Of a stretch of 64,000 nucleotides of DNA, positions 54,132-62,940 are shown in pieces. Under the pieces are notes generated by a model that was given only the letters and a program-made list of their open reading frames with translations, was not told where the DNA came from and ran no database searches. Positions within the stretch are counted from its first letter, which is position 1. Each line of letters opens with the position of its first letter. Position numbers and translations under genes: made by a program. The DNA is from Rhizobium sp. BK602 (GTDB lineage: Bacteria; Pseudomonadota; Alphaproteobacteria; Rhizobiales; Rhizobiaceae): contig NZ_JACIBC010000006.1 in NCBI RefSeq assembly GCF_014195095.1, positions 62,001 through 126,000 of the forward strand, read 5' to 3'.

Positions 54132-55655
54132 ATGGGTCCGGAGGCCGTCGACAGCGCGGTGGTGCTGTCCGCGAGACGAATTTGCAAGTCGTTCAGCGGC
54201 GTGCAGGTGCTGTTCAGCGTCAACTTCGATCTTCGCGCCGGCGAGATCCATGCGCTCATGGGCGAGAATGGCGCCGGCAAATCGACCCTCGTCAAGGTTC
54301 TCTCCGGTTTCGAGCAGCCGAGCTCGGGCGAAATCCTGCTCGACGGCAAGCCGGTAAAGCTGCCGCCGAACGGCGCGGCCGAAGCGCTCGGCATCGTCAT
54401 CATCCACCAGGAATTCAATCTCGCAGACCATCTGACCGTCACCGAGAGCCTGTTTCTCGGCCGCGAGGTCACGCGTTTCGGCGTGCTCGACCGCAAGCAT
54501 ATGCGGGCGGAAACGCGGCGCGTGCTCGATCTCCTCGGTTCGCATGTCGATGAGAATGCATTGATTGGTACGCTTTCCATCGCCGACAAGCAGATGGTCG
54601 AGATCGCCAAGGCGATCAGCCGCGATGCCCGCATCGTCTTCATGGATGAGCCGACCGCCGTGCTGTCGCGGGAGGAAACCAATTTCCTGTTCAAGCAGGT
54701 GCGCAAGCTGCGCGACCAGGGCACCAGCTTCGTCTTCGTGTCCCACAAGCTCGACGAGGTCATGGAACTGACGGACCGAGTTACGGTCCTGCGCGACGGC
54801 CAATGGGTGAAGACGTCGCCGACCTCATTGCTCGATGGTGAATCGATCGCCCAGCTGATGGTCGGGCGCGAACTCTCCAGCCTTTATCCCGCCAAGAACG
54901 AGCCTGATGTCGATGAAGAGATCGTGCTCAGCGTCAACGCCGTTTCGACCGGCTATGTCCGCGATGCCAGCTTCGAGGTGCGCAAGGGCGAAATCCTCGG
55001 CTTTTCCGGCATGATCGGCTCCGGGCGCACCGAATTGATGGAGGCAGTGGTCGGGCTGCGGTCGCGGGCTGCCGGCGAGGTTGTGGTCAACGGGCAATCC
55101 GTGCCGGCGCATGATGTGCATGCGGCGATCGGCGCCGGGCTCGCCTATATGACCAAGGACCGCAAGTCCAAGGGCCTGCTTCTGAATTCGGGTATGACGG
55201 CGAACCTGACGCTGCAATCCCTCGATCGACATGGCAAGTTCGGTTATCTCAGCGCGGCGCGCGAGGCCAGCGCGCTGGCGCGGGCACGCCGCCGTTTCGA
55301 TATCCGGGTCCGTGACGGCAATATCGTCGCCGGCCGCATGTCCGGCGGCAACCAGCAGAAATTGCTTCTGGCCAAGGTCATGGAGACCGAGCCGCAGATC
55401 ATCATCATCGACGAGCCGACCCGCGGCATCGACGTCGGCACGAAGCAGCAGATCTATCATTTCATTTCGGCGCTGGCGCGCGACGGGCATTCGATCATCG
55501 TGATCTCGTCGGAGATGCCCGAGGTCATCGGCTTGTGCACGCGGGTTGCCGTAATGCGCGAGGGACGGATCGTCGGCATGCTCGAGGGCGAGGAGATCTC
55601 CGAGCAGGAAATCATGCGTTATGCGGCGGGCCTGAAGAAAAAGACGGCTGCCTGA
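54132..55655 (+). CDS. CUT2 sugar ABC transporter ATP-binding protein (RbsA/XylG type)
   Basis: The 507-residue protein has two ATPase domains. The first has Walker A GENGAGKST (about 51-59) and MDEPTAVLS. The second has a degenerate Walker A GMIGSGRTE, the signature MSGGNQQK and Walker B IIIDEPTRGID. This duplicated form is typical of the ribose/xylose/galactose type CUT2 transporters. GGGAGGAAACG precedes the ATG. It is first in an operon with permease, binding protein, isomerase and dehydrogenase genes. Confidence 0.93.
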   Translation: MGPEAVDSAVVLSARRICKSFSGVQVLFSVNFDLRAGEIHALMGENGAGKSTLVKVLSGFEQPSSGEILLDGKPVKLPPNGAAEALGIVIIHQEFNLADHLTVTESLFLGREVTRFGVLDRKHMRAETRRVLDLLGSHVDENALIGTLSIADKQMVEIAKAISRDARIVFMDEPTAVLSREETNFLFKQVRKLRDQGTSFVFVSHKLDEVMELTDRVTVLRDGQWVKTSPTSLLDGESIAQLMVGRELSSLYPAKNEPDVDEEIVLSVNAVSTGYVRDASFEVRKGEILGFSGMIGSGRTELMEAVVGLRSRAAGEVVVNGQSVPAHDVHAAIGAGLAYMTKDRKSKGLLLNSGMTANLTLQSLDRHGKFGYLSAAREASALARARRRFDIRVRDGNIVAGRMSGGNQQKLLLAKVMETEPQIIIIDEPTRGIDVGTKQQIYHFISALARDGHSIIVISSEMPEVIGLCTRVAVMREGRIVGMLEGEEISEQEIMRYAAGLKKKTAA

Positions 55656-55712
55656 GCGGGCGAAGTCAAGGACGAATTCCCAGGCAATAATGGGGGGAGG
55701 TTGGTTTTGGAT

Positions 55713-56723
55713 ATGAGTGTGGGCGAGGACAGCGGCGGGAAGACCGGCCGTCGAGGCCGCTTCTGGCAGGATATCGATCTGCGGGCCGTGGCACCGTTTG
55801 CGGCGTTGTTGCTGCTTCTGATCGTCGGTGCATTGGTCAACCCGAATTTCATCGGCATGACCAATCTCACCAACGTCGCGACGAGATGCGCCTTTATCGC
55901 GATCATCGCGGTCGGAGCGACCTTCGTCATCTCGGCGGGCGATCTCGATCTGTCGGTCGGCGCGATGGTCGCCTTCGTCGCCAGCCTGATGATCCTTTTC
56001 ATGAACTCGGGCGTCATCGCAGATCCGAGCCTGATGCTGGCGGCGGCGGTGTTGTTTGCGATTGTCGCCGGTCTCCTGTGCGGCCTTGCCAACGGTCTGA
56101 TCACGACCATGGGCAAGATCGAGCCGTTCATCGCGACCTTGGGCACCATGGGCGTCTACCGTGGCTTGACGACCTGGCTGTCGCAGGGCGGCGCGATCAC
56201 CCTGCGCCCGGCGGAGGTGCAGGCGCTTTATAAGCCTGCCTATTATGGTTCCCTGTTCGGCGTGCCGGTTCCGATCGTGGTCATCCTTGCCGTCACCTGT
56301 GTCGCTGCTTTCATCCTTTACCGCACCCGCTACGGGCGGCATGTCATCGCCGTCGGCTCCAGCCGCGACGTCGCGCGCTATTCCGGCGTGGCGGTCAATC
56401 GCGTGCGCACCGTCGCCTTCATCATCCAGGGGCTTTGCGTCGCCATCGCGGTGCTTCTCTATGTGCCGCGGCTCGGCTCCACGTCGGCAACGACGGGTAT
56501 TCTCTGGGAGCTTCAGGCGATTACCGCCGTCGTCGTCGGCGGCACGGCGCTGAAGGGTGGCGCGGGCAGGGTATGGGGCACGATCTGCGGCGCCTTTATT
56601 CTCGAACTGGTCGGCAACATCATGCTGCTTTCCAATTTCATCAGCGAGTATCTGCTGAGTGCCATCCAGGGCGCGATCATCATCATCGCCATGCTGGTTC
56701 AGCGCTCGCTTGCGCGCAAATAA
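55713..56723 (+). CDS. CUT2 sugar ABC transporter permease (RbsC/XylH type)
   Basis: A 336-residue permease with about nine hydrophobic segments. It keeps the family blocks ISAGDLDLSVGAMVAF and TLGTMGVYRGL, and GGTALKGGAGRVWGT near the C-terminus. It forms a homodimeric channel driven by the upstream ATPase. The ribosome site GGGGGGAGG ends at 55700; a TTG at 55701 is in frame but too close, so the ATG at 55713 is preferred. Confidence 0.92.
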   Translation: MSVGEDSGGKTGRRGRFWQDIDLRAVAPFAALLLLLIVGALVNPNFIGMTNLTNVATRCAFIAIIAVGATFVISAGDLDLSVGAMVAFVASLMILFMNSGVIADPSLMLAAAVLFAIVAGLLCGLANGLITTMGKIEPFIATLGTMGVYRGLTTWLSQGGAITLRPAEVQALYKPAYYGSLFGVPVPIVVILAVTCVAAFILYRTRYGRHVIAVGSSRDVARYSGVAVNRVRTVAFIIQGLCVAIAVLLYVPRLGSTSATTGILWELQAITAVVVGGTALKGGAGRVWGTICGAFILELVGNIMLLSNFISEYLLSAIQGAIIIIAMLVQRSLARK

Positions 56724-56789
56724 CGAATAGCCGGGTTAGGGGGCGCCCGGTTCTTGTGACAAGGCCCTGTCTCTATCTGGGAGGATAAG

Positions 56790-57737
56790 ATGCGTAAAAG
56801 ACTATTGGGACTGGCGGTTGCCATGGTGGCTCTGGCCGGCACGGTGCATGCCGAAGACAAGAAAGTGACCATCGGCGTGTCCATTCCGGCGGCGGATCAT
56901 GGCTGGACCTCGGGCGTGGTCTTCCATGCCGAGCGCGTCGCCAAGCTGTTGATGGCGGAACATCCGGGGCTCACCGTCATCGTCAAGACGTCGCCGGATG
57001 CGGCAAGCCAGGCCAACGCCGTACAGGACTTGGAGACCCAGGGCATCGACGCCCTCGTGATCCTGCCGTCCGACCCCGATCCGCTCGTCAACGCCATCAA
57101 GGAGGTCAAGGACAAGGGCAAGTTCGTCGCTCTGGTCGACCGTGCACCGAGCAACAACGACAATTCCGTCCGCGATCTCTATGTCGCCGGCAACAATCCG
57201 GCGCTCGGCCAGACGGCGGGCGAATATATCAAGAAGAATACGCCGGACGCGCAGGTCGTCGTCATTCGCGGCCTGCCGATCCCGATCGACCAGCAGCGCC
57301 AGGACGGCTTCGACAAGGGCATCGCCGGCTCGAACGTCAAGGTTCTCGACCGCCAGTACGGCAACTGGAACCGTGACGACGCCTTCAAGGTCATGCAGGA
57401 TTACCTGACCAAGTTCCCGAAGATCGATGTCGTCTGGTGCCAGGACGACGATATGGCCGTCGGCGTGCTGCAGGCGATCGAGCAGGCCAAGCGCACCGAC
57501 ATTCAGTATGTCATTGCCGGCGCCGGTTCGAAGGACATGGTCAAGAAGGTCATGGACGGCGACAAGCTGATCCCGGTCGACGTTCTCTATCCGCCGGCGA
57601 TGGTCGGCACGGCGATGGAATTGACCGCCGCCAACTTCTACGACCAGGTTCCGGTTCGCGGCAATTACATCCTCGATGCGACGCTCGTCACCAAGGACAA
57701 TGCCAAGGATTTCTACTTCCCCGATTCGCCGTTCTGA
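56790..57737 (+). CDS. CUT2 sugar ABC transporter substrate-binding protein (RbsB type)
   Basis: The 315-residue periplasmic protein has a signal peptide of about 21 residues (RKRLLGLAVAMVALAGTVHA then ED). The mature protein starts with KKVTIGVSIPAADHGWTSG and has VALVDRAPSNND in the first lobe and WCQDDDMAVGVLQA in the second, the ribose-binding-protein fold. GGGAGGATAAG precedes the ATG. It delivers an aldose or similar sugar to the permease. A long hairpin follows its stop. Confidence 0.93.
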   Translation: MRKRLLGLAVAMVALAGTVHAEDKKVTIGVSIPAADHGWTSGVVFHAERVAKLLMAEHPGLTVIVKTSPDAASQANAVQDLETQGIDALVILPSDPDPLVNAIKEVKDKGKFVALVDRAPSNNDNSVRDLYVAGNNPALGQTAGEYIKKNTPDAQVVVIRGLPIPIDQQRQDGFDKGIAGSNVKVLDRQYGNWNRDDAFKVMQDYLTKFPKIDVVWCQDDDMAVGVLQAIEQAKRTDIQYVIAGAGSKDMVKKVMDGDKLIPVDVLYPPAMVGTAMELTAANFYDQVPVRGNYILDATLVTKDNAKDFYFPDSPF

Positions 57738-57765
57738 TCGGCCGATCCGAGGGATCTGAACAGCT

Positions 57766-57789
57766 ATGCCCGCCGGTTCCGGCGGGCAT
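57766..57789 (+). terminator. long GC-rich hairpin after the binding-protein gene
   Basis: ATGCCCGCCGG (57766-57776) and CCGGCGGGCAT (57779-57789) pair perfectly with a 2-base loop, followed by TTTCG only. It probably limits read-through or protects the binding-protein mRNA rather than acting as a full terminator. Confidence 0.55.
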
Positions 57790-57967
57790 TTCGATGTGTG
57801 CCGTTACAAAGTTTCATGAGGCACGGCGATTTTTGCGGCACGTACCTCTTGCCGTCCGCGACGGGCCATGATTAGGTCTCGATGCATTCGACTTTCGGCC
57901 GGACGGCCCTATTGTTTTTCGTGAAAATTGCGCCTTGTTCCTCCGGAACTGGGTGTTGAGATGGATC

Positions 57968-57980
57968 GGAAACGTTTACA
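57968..57980. promoter_or_regulatory. possible third LacI-type site upstream of the isomerase gene
   Basis: GGAAACGTTTACA has the central AAACGTTT palindrome of LacI operators, and its complement TGTAAACGTTTCC resembles the TGTAAACC arms at 54061. It lies 25 bases before the next start codon and would let the same regulator act on the distal genes. Confidence 0.35.
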
Positions 57981-58005
57981 GAACGCGATCAGGGAGGAAT
58001 TACAG

Positions 58006-59061
58006 ATGAAGACGATCAAAGGCCCCGGCCTGTTTCTCGGACAATTCGCAGGCGATGCCGCGCCGTTCAACTCGTGGGATTCGATCACGAAATGGGCTGC
58101 CGATGCCGGCTATGTCGGCGTGCAGGTGCCGACCTGGGCAGGCCAGCTCATCGACCTGAAGAAGGCGGCCTCCTCGAAGGATTATTGCGACGAATTCGCC
58201 GGTGTCGCCCGCGCCAACGGCGTCGAAGTCACCGAGCTTTCCACTCACCTCCAGGGCCAGCTCGTTGCTGTGCATCCGGCCTATGACGAAGCCTTCGACG
58301 GGTTCGCGGCGCCGGAAGTGCGAGGGAATCCGAAGGCGCGCCAGGAATGGGCCGTCGAGCAGGTGAAGATGGCGCTGACGGCATCGAAGCATCTTGGCAT
58401 CAAGGCGCATGCGACCTTCTCCGGCGCGCTCGCCTGGCCCTTCGTCTATCCCTGGCCGCAGCGCCCGGCCGGTCTCGTCGAGACCGCCTTCGAGGAGCTT
58501 GCCCGCCGCTGGACGCCGATCCTCAACCATGCCGACGAAAACGGCGTCGACGTCTGCTATGAAATCCATCCGGGCGAAGACCTGCATGACGGCATCACCT
58601 TCGAGATGTTCCTGGAGCGCGTGAAAAACCATCCGCGCGCCAACATGCTCTACGATCCCTCGCACTATGTCCTGCAGTGCCTCGACTATCTCGAGAATAT
58701 CGACATCTACAAGGACCGCATCAAGATGTTCCACGTCAAGGATGCGGAGTTCAATCCAACCGGTCGCCAGGGCGTCTATGGCGGTTATCAGGGCTGGGTC
58801 GAGCGTGCCGGCCGCTTCCGCTCGCTCGGCGACGGACAGGTCGACTTCGGTGCCGTCTTCTCGAAGATGACGGCCAATAATTTCGACGGCTGGGCCGTGG
58901 TCGAATGGGAATGTGCACTGAAGCATCCCGAAGATGGCGCACGCGAAGGTGCCGAGTTCGTCAAGGCGCATATCATCCGCGTGACCGAGAAGGCCTTCGA
59001 CGACTTCGCCGGCAGCGGCACGGATCAGGCGGCGAACAGAAGGATGCTGGGGCTGTCGTAA
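58006..59061 (+). CDS. sugar phosphate isomerase/epimerase family protein (TIM barrel)
   Basis: A 351-residue xylose-isomerase-like TIM barrel. Metal-site residues are found in CYEIHPGEDLHDG, YDPSHYVLQ and MFHVKDAEF. AGGGAGGA at 57991-57998 fixes the ATG. Enzymes of this group isomerise, epimerise or dehydrate unphosphorylated or keto sugars. It sits between the transporter and a Gfo/Idh/MocA dehydrogenase, a combination often used for oxidising and remodelling sugars or inositols. The substrate is not known. Confidence 0.88.
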   Translation: MKTIKGPGLFLGQFAGDAAPFNSWDSITKWAADAGYVGVQVPTWAGQLIDLKKAASSKDYCDEFAGVARANGVEVTELSTHLQGQLVAVHPAYDEAFDGFAAPEVRGNPKARQEWAVEQVKMALTASKHLGIKAHATFSGALAWPFVYPWPQRPAGLVETAFEELARRWTPILNHADENGVDVCYEIHPGEDLHDGITFEMFLERVKNHPRANMLYDPSHYVLQCLDYLENIDIYKDRIKMFHVKDAEFNPTGRQGVYGGYQGWVERAGRFRSLGDGQVDFGAVFSKMTANNFDGWAVVEWECALKHPEDGAREGAEFVKAHIIRVTEKAFDDFAGSGTDQAANRRMLGLS

Positions 59062-59066
59062 TTTCT

Positions 59067-59219
59067 CTTCTCCCCAGCGGGGAGAAGATGTCCGAAGGAC
59101 AGATGAGGGGGACGAGGAGCGTCGCGACGAGTGCCTTGAGCGACAAGCGAAAGGCTGTGTCCGCTGAAATCCCCCTCATCCGACCCTTCGGGCCACCTTC
59201 TCCCCGCTGGGGAGAAGGA
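59067..59219. repeat. RIME-like palindromic intergenic repeat, copy 3
   Basis: It starts with CTTCTCCCCAGCGGGGAGAAG (59067-59087, listed here as two arms of ten around one base) and ends with CCTTCTCCCC/GGGGAGAAGG (59197-59219). Its middle closely matches copy 1. It separates the isomerase and dehydrogenase genes. Confidence 0.82.
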
Positions 59220-59249
59220 GAGTTCAAATTAGTTTCCCAGGAGGACAAA

Positions 59250-60437
59250 ATGGCAATCGAAGGATCATCGGAACAGACGCGCGAGCCGCGTATTCGGCTT
59301 GGCATGGTGGGCGGAGGCGCGGGCGCTTTTATCGGCGCGGTGCATCGCATCGCCGCGCGCATTGACGACCAGTTCGATCTCGTCGCCGGCGCGCTCTCGT
59401 CTTCGCCGGAAAAAGCCCAGGCTTCCGGGCGCGATCTCGGCCTCGATCCGTCGCGCACCTATTCCAGCTATCGCGATATGGCGATCCGCGAAGCCAAGCT
59501 GAAGAACGGTATCGAGGCGGTTTCGATCGTCACGCCGAACCATGTGCATTACGACGCCGCCAAGGAGTTCCTGAAGCGCGGCATCCATGTCATCTGCGAC
59601 AAGCCCCTGACCTCCAATCTCGCCGATGCGAAGAAGCTGAAGAAGGTGGCGGACGAGAGCGGCGCGCTGTTCATCCTCACCCACAATTACACCGGCTATC
59701 CGATGATCCGCCAGGCGCGTGAGATGATCGCCAATGGCGAACTCGGCGATATCCGCATCGTGCAGGCGGAATATCCGCAAGACTGGCTGACGGAGAATAT
59801 CGAACAATCCGGCCAGAAGCAGGCCGCCTGGCGCACCGATCCCTCGCAGTCCGGTGCCGGCGGTTCCACCGGCGATATCGGCACGCATGCCTATAATCTC
59901 GCCTCTTTCGTCACAGGCCTCGAACTCGACAGCCTTGCCGCCGATCTCGACAGCTTCGTCGAAGGCCGCCGTCTCGATGATAACGCCCATGTGCTGCTGC
60001 GCTTCAAGGCGAAGGGTTCGGAAAAGCCGGCCAAGGGCATGCTCTGGTGCAGCCAGGTAGCACCCGGCCATGAGAATGGTCTGAAGCTCCGGGTTTATGG
60101 CACCAAGGGCGGCATCGAATGGACGCAGGCCGATCCGAACTATCTCTGGTACACGCCATTCGGTGAGCAGAAGCGGCTGATCACCCGCAACGGCGCCGGC
60201 TCCGGTGCCGCTGCGGCCCGCGTCTCGCGCATCCCGTCCGGTCATCCGGAAGGCTATCTGGAAGCCTTCGCCACGATCTATACCGAGGCCGCGCGTGCCA
60301 TCAACGCCCGCAAAAAGGGCGTGGCGGTCGATCCGGCCGTGGTCTATCCGACCGTCGATGACGGCGTGAAGGGCGTGGCTTTCGTCGAGGCCTGCGTGGC
60401 GTCTTCGAAGCGCAACGGCGCCTGGGTCAAAGTCTAG
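59250..60437 (+). CDS. Gfo/Idh/MocA family oxidoreductase
   Basis: The 395-residue dehydrogenase has an N-terminal Rossmann fold (RLGMVGGGAGAFIGAVHR), the Lys motif ICDKPLTSN near residue 112, and the catalytic Asp-His pair in GDIGTHAYNL near residue 210. It would oxidise or reduce a hydroxyl of a sugar or cyclitol with NAD(P). CAGGAGGAC just before the ATG fixes the start. It is the last gene of the CUT2 operon, downstream of a RIME-like repeat. No sugar kinase is found in this operon. Confidence 0.9.
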   Translation: MAIEGSSEQTREPRIRLGMVGGGAGAFIGAVHRIAARIDDQFDLVAGALSSSPEKAQASGRDLGLDPSRTYSSYRDMAIREAKLKNGIEAVSIVTPNHVHYDAAKEFLKRGIHVICDKPLTSNLADAKKLKKVADESGALFILTHNYTGYPMIRQAREMIANGELGDIRIVQAEYPQDWLTENIEQSGQKQAAWRTDPSQSGAGGSTGDIGTHAYNLASFVTGLELDSLAADLDSFVEGRRLDDNAHVLLRFKAKGSEKPAKGMLWCSQVAPGHENGLKLRVYGTKGGIEWTQADPNYLWYTPFGEQKRLITRNGAGSGAAAARVSRIPSGHPEGYLEAFATIYTEAARAINARKKGVAVDPAVVYPTVDDGVKGVAFVEACVASSKRNGAWVKV

Positions 60438-60547
60438 ACCGAGAGATGTCCAGGGCGGCGCGGGTCGCCGCCCTGTCGCCGGTTTTGCTCGGGCTGCCAT
60501 CGCTTGCTGCGGTTGCGGAAAGCTTGTAGCCGGCTCATTTTCGACGT

Positions 60548-60561
60548 CTGCAACGTTGCAG
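60548..60561. promoter_or_regulatory. candidate LacI-type operator upstream of the GH1 gene
   Basis: CTGCAACGTTGCAG is a perfect 14-bp palindrome with the central CG typical of LacI operators. It lies about 185 bases upstream of the beta-glucosidase start and 110 bases past the dehydrogenase stop. Confidence 0.5.
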
Positions 60562-60612
60562 TTTTTCTCTAACCGACGCTGTACTTTGCCATTCGGCTTG
60601 GCTAAACCGCCG

Positions 60613-60715
60613 CTAGAACGGTTCAGTTTCTTACGGAATCCCTGAACCGCTCTATCTTTGTTTCCACGCAATTCCGGACGGAAAACCGCTTCGCGCTTTT
60701 CCTGGAATTGCGCTA
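60613..60715. repeat. dispersed intergenic repeat, copy C
   Basis: It contains GCAATTCCGGACGGAAAACC and CTTTTCCTGGAATTGC like copies A and B. A preceding inverted pair GGTTCAG/CTGAACC (60620-60650) is attached. It ends 30 bases before the GH1 start. Confidence 0.75.
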
Positions 60716-60744
60716 GCGAAGCCACAACAGACGGGATTTTCATC

Positions 60745-62118
60745 ATGGTCGATCCGAAGCTTCTCGCAGCCCGATTCCCCGGCGATTTCACCTTTGGCGT
60801 TGCCACCGCCGCCTTCCAGATAGAGGGCGCCACCAAGGCGGATGGCCGCAAGCCGTCGATCTGGGACGCCTTTGCCAATATGCCCGGCCGCGTCTATCAG
60901 CGTCACAACGGCGACGTCGCTTGCGATCACTACAATCGGCTGGAGCAAGATCTCGATCTGATCAAGGAAATGGGTGTCGAAGCCTATCGTTTCTCGATCG
61001 CCTGGCCACGCATCATTCCGGACGGCACCGGCCCGGTGAACGAAGCCGGCCTCGATTTCTACGATCGTCTCGTCGACGGCTGCAAGGCGCGGGGGATCAA
61101 GACCTTCGCGACGCTCTACCACTGGGACCTGCCGCTGACGCTTGCCGGCGACGGCGGTTGGACGGCGCGCTCGACCGCCCATGCCTTCCAGCGCTACGCC
61201 AAGACCGTCATGTCCCGCCTCGGCGACCGCCTGGATTCGGTCGCTACCTTCAACGAGCCCTGGTGCATCGTCTGGCTGAGCCACCTCTACGGTATCCACG
61301 CGCCGGGCGAGCGCAACATGCAGGCGGCACTTTATGCCATGCACACTATGAACCTGGCGCACGGGCTTGCCGTCGAGGCGATCCGTGCCGAAGCGCCGAA
61401 GGTGCCGGTTGGTATCGTGCTGAATGCCGCCTCGATCCTGCCCGGCTCCGATAGCGCCGAGGACAAGGCCGCCGTCGAGCGCGCCCATCAGTTCCACAAT
61501 GGCGCTTTCTTCGACCCGATCTTCAAGGGAGAGTATCCGAAGGAATTCGTCGAGGCGCTCGGCGACCGCATGCCGCCGGTCGAAGAGGGTGATCTGAAGA
61601 TCACCAACCAGAAACTCGATTGGTGGGGCCTGAACTACTACACGCCGACCCGTGTTTCCGACGACGCCGGCAGGAGCGGCGATTTCCCCTGGACGAAGGA
61701 GGCGCCGCCGGTCAGCGACGTCAAGACCGATATCGGCTGGGAGATCTACGCGCCCGGCCTGAAGCATGTCGTGGAAGACCTCTACAGGCGCTATGAACTG
61801 CCGGAATGCTATATCACCGAGAATGGTGCCTGCTACAATATGGAGGTGGTCAACGGCGCGGTCGATGACCAGCCGCGCCTCGATTACTATATCGAGCATC
61901 TCGGCATCGTCGCCGATCTGATCAAGGCCGGTTATCCGATGCGCGGTTATTTCGCCTGGAGCCTGATGGACAATTTCGAATGGGCGGAAGGCTATCGCAT
62001 GCGCTTCGGCCTCGTGCATGTCGATTACGAGACGCAGGTGCGCACGGTGAAGAAGAGCGGCAAGTGGTATCGGGATCTCGCCGCGCAGTTCCCGAAGGGG
62101 AACCACAAGGCGGCTTGA
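60745..62118 (+). CDS. beta-glucosidase, glycoside hydrolase family 1
   Basis: A 457-residue GH1 enzyme. The N-terminal FTFGVATAAFQIEG signature is followed by the acid/base Glu in ATFNEPWC and the nucleophile Glu in CYITENGAC, with the last conserved block MDNFEWAEGY. It has no signal peptide and so cleaves imported beta-glucosides or cellobiose in the cytoplasm. The start ATG at 60745 places the signature at residue 18. It has its own upstream gap with a LacI-type palindrome but lies downstream of the CUT2 operon, so the transporter may deliver its substrate. Confidence 0.94.
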   Translation: MVDPKLLAARFPGDFTFGVATAAFQIEGATKADGRKPSIWDAFANMPGRVYQRHNGDVACDHYNRLEQDLDLIKEMGVEAYRFSIAWPRIIPDGTGPVNEAGLDFYDRLVDGCKARGIKTFATLYHWDLPLTLAGDGGWTARSTAHAFQRYAKTVMSRLGDRLDSVATFNEPWCIVWLSHLYGIHAPGERNMQAALYAMHTMNLAHGLAVEAIRAEAPKVPVGIVLNAASILPGSDSAEDKAAVERAHQFHNGAFFDPIFKGEYPKEFVEALGDRMPPVEEGDLKITNQKLDWWGLNYYTPTRVSDDAGRSGDFPWTKEAPPVSDVKTDIGWEIYAPGLKHVVEDLYRRYELPECYITENGACYNMEVVNGAVDDQPRLDYYIEHLGIVADLIKAGYPMRGYFAWSLMDNFEWAEGYRMRFGLVHVDYETQVRTVKKSGKWYRDLAAQFPKGNHKAA

Positions 62119-62127
62119 TGTAATTCT

Positions 62128-62246
62128 ACCTCCCCCTTGAGGGGGGAGGTCGCTGCAAAGCGGCGGGTGGGGGTGACCTCCAGTGTCCGCAATGATCACC
62201 CCACCCCGGACCTTCGGTCCGACCGTCCCCCTCAAGGGGAGGGTGG
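62128..62246. repeat. RIME-like palindromic intergenic repeat, copy 4 (divergent)
   Basis: ACCTCCCCCT/AGGGGGGAGGT (62128-62150) and a closing CCCCCTCAAGGGGAGGG (62227-62243) frame GGGTGGGGGTGA...CACCCCACCC. The hairpin ends resemble the other copies but the inner part differs, so it may be a separate subfamily. Confidence 0.65.
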
Positions 62247-62284
62247 CTATCGTCCGAATCGATGATGCCTGATAGGTCTTGCAC

Positions 62285-62833
62285 ATGATCCAGCGTCCGC
62301 TCTCCCTCTACGCGCTCTGCGGCAGTTTGCGGCAGGCTTCGACCAGCCGCAGGCTGCTGGAAGCTCTGCGCGCCGCATCGCCGGACGGTGTTTCGATAGA
62401 GATCTGCGATCTGATCGGCGATCTGCCGATCTTCAATCCTGATAGTGAAGGCGAGAAAACGCCTGCCATTGTGACGGCTTTCGCGGCAAAGATCCGCGAT
62501 GCCGACGGGCTGATCGTGTCCTGCCCGGAATATGCCCATGGCATTCCCGGCGGCTTCAAGAACGCGCTTGACTGGCTGGTGTCGCGTGACGAGGTGCCGT
62601 TCAAGCCGCTGATGGTCGCGCATGCCTCGCATCGCGGCGACCTCGTATTGGAACAGCTTGACGAGGTGCTAAGGACCATGTCGCTTCGCATCGTCCAGGA
62701 GGCATTCCTGCGTGTTCCGATTGCCGGCAAGAGCGAGGAGACGCAGGCGGCGATCCTGATGGAGGCGCGGGAAAACGGCGCGCTCAGGGCCTCTCTCTCC
62801 CGTTTTGTCCAGGCGATTGCAGCCGACCGATGA
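62285..62833 (+). CDS. NAD(P)H-dependent FMN reductase family protein
   Basis: The 182-residue flavodoxin-like protein has the FMN phosphate loop GSLRQASTSRRLLEAL near residue 13 and PEYAHGIPGGFKNALDW near residue 78, the hallmarks of the NADPH-dependent FMN/quinone reductase group. It would reduce FMN, quinones or azo compounds in the cytoplasm. It is a single gene between a repeat and the GGDEF gene. Two ATG/TTG codons compete; the ATG at 62285 gives the usual N-terminus. Confidence 0.9.
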   Translation: MIQRPLSLYALCGSLRQASTSRRLLEALRAASPDGVSIEICDLIGDLPIFNPDSEGEKTPAIVTAFAAKIRDADGLIVSCPEYAHGIPGGFKNALDWLVSRDEVPFKPLMVAHASHRGDLVLEQLDEVLRTMSLRIVQEAFLRVPIAGKSEETQAAILMEARENGALRASLSRFVQAIAADR

Positions 62834-62940
62834 TTGGCCACCATTGCGATAAAAATACAACTATTTATCGCATGAATTATCGGTTCGCTTTAACCGTTTC
62901 TTGAAGACCTGACGGCAGACTTCGCCACTCAAGGAGAAGC

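Larger units (their letters stand above)
60438..60744. other. 307-base gap upstream of the beta-glucosidase gene
   Basis: It contains a GC-rich stem-loop (AGGGCGGCG/CGCCGCCCT at 60452-60474, no T-run), the palindrome at 60548-60561 and the dispersed repeat copy C. No other gene was seen. Confidence 0.6.

Noticed and set aside
52941-54803. Very long minus-strand frame joining the LacI gene to sequence upstream
   Set aside because: The upstream 279 codons lie antisense to the ABC ATPase and through the operators; the GTG at 53966 gives a normal LacI N-terminus.
60452-60474. Perfect 9-bp GC stem after the dehydrogenase gene as a terminator
   Set aside because: No T-run follows, so it was mentioned only as part of the intergenic gap.
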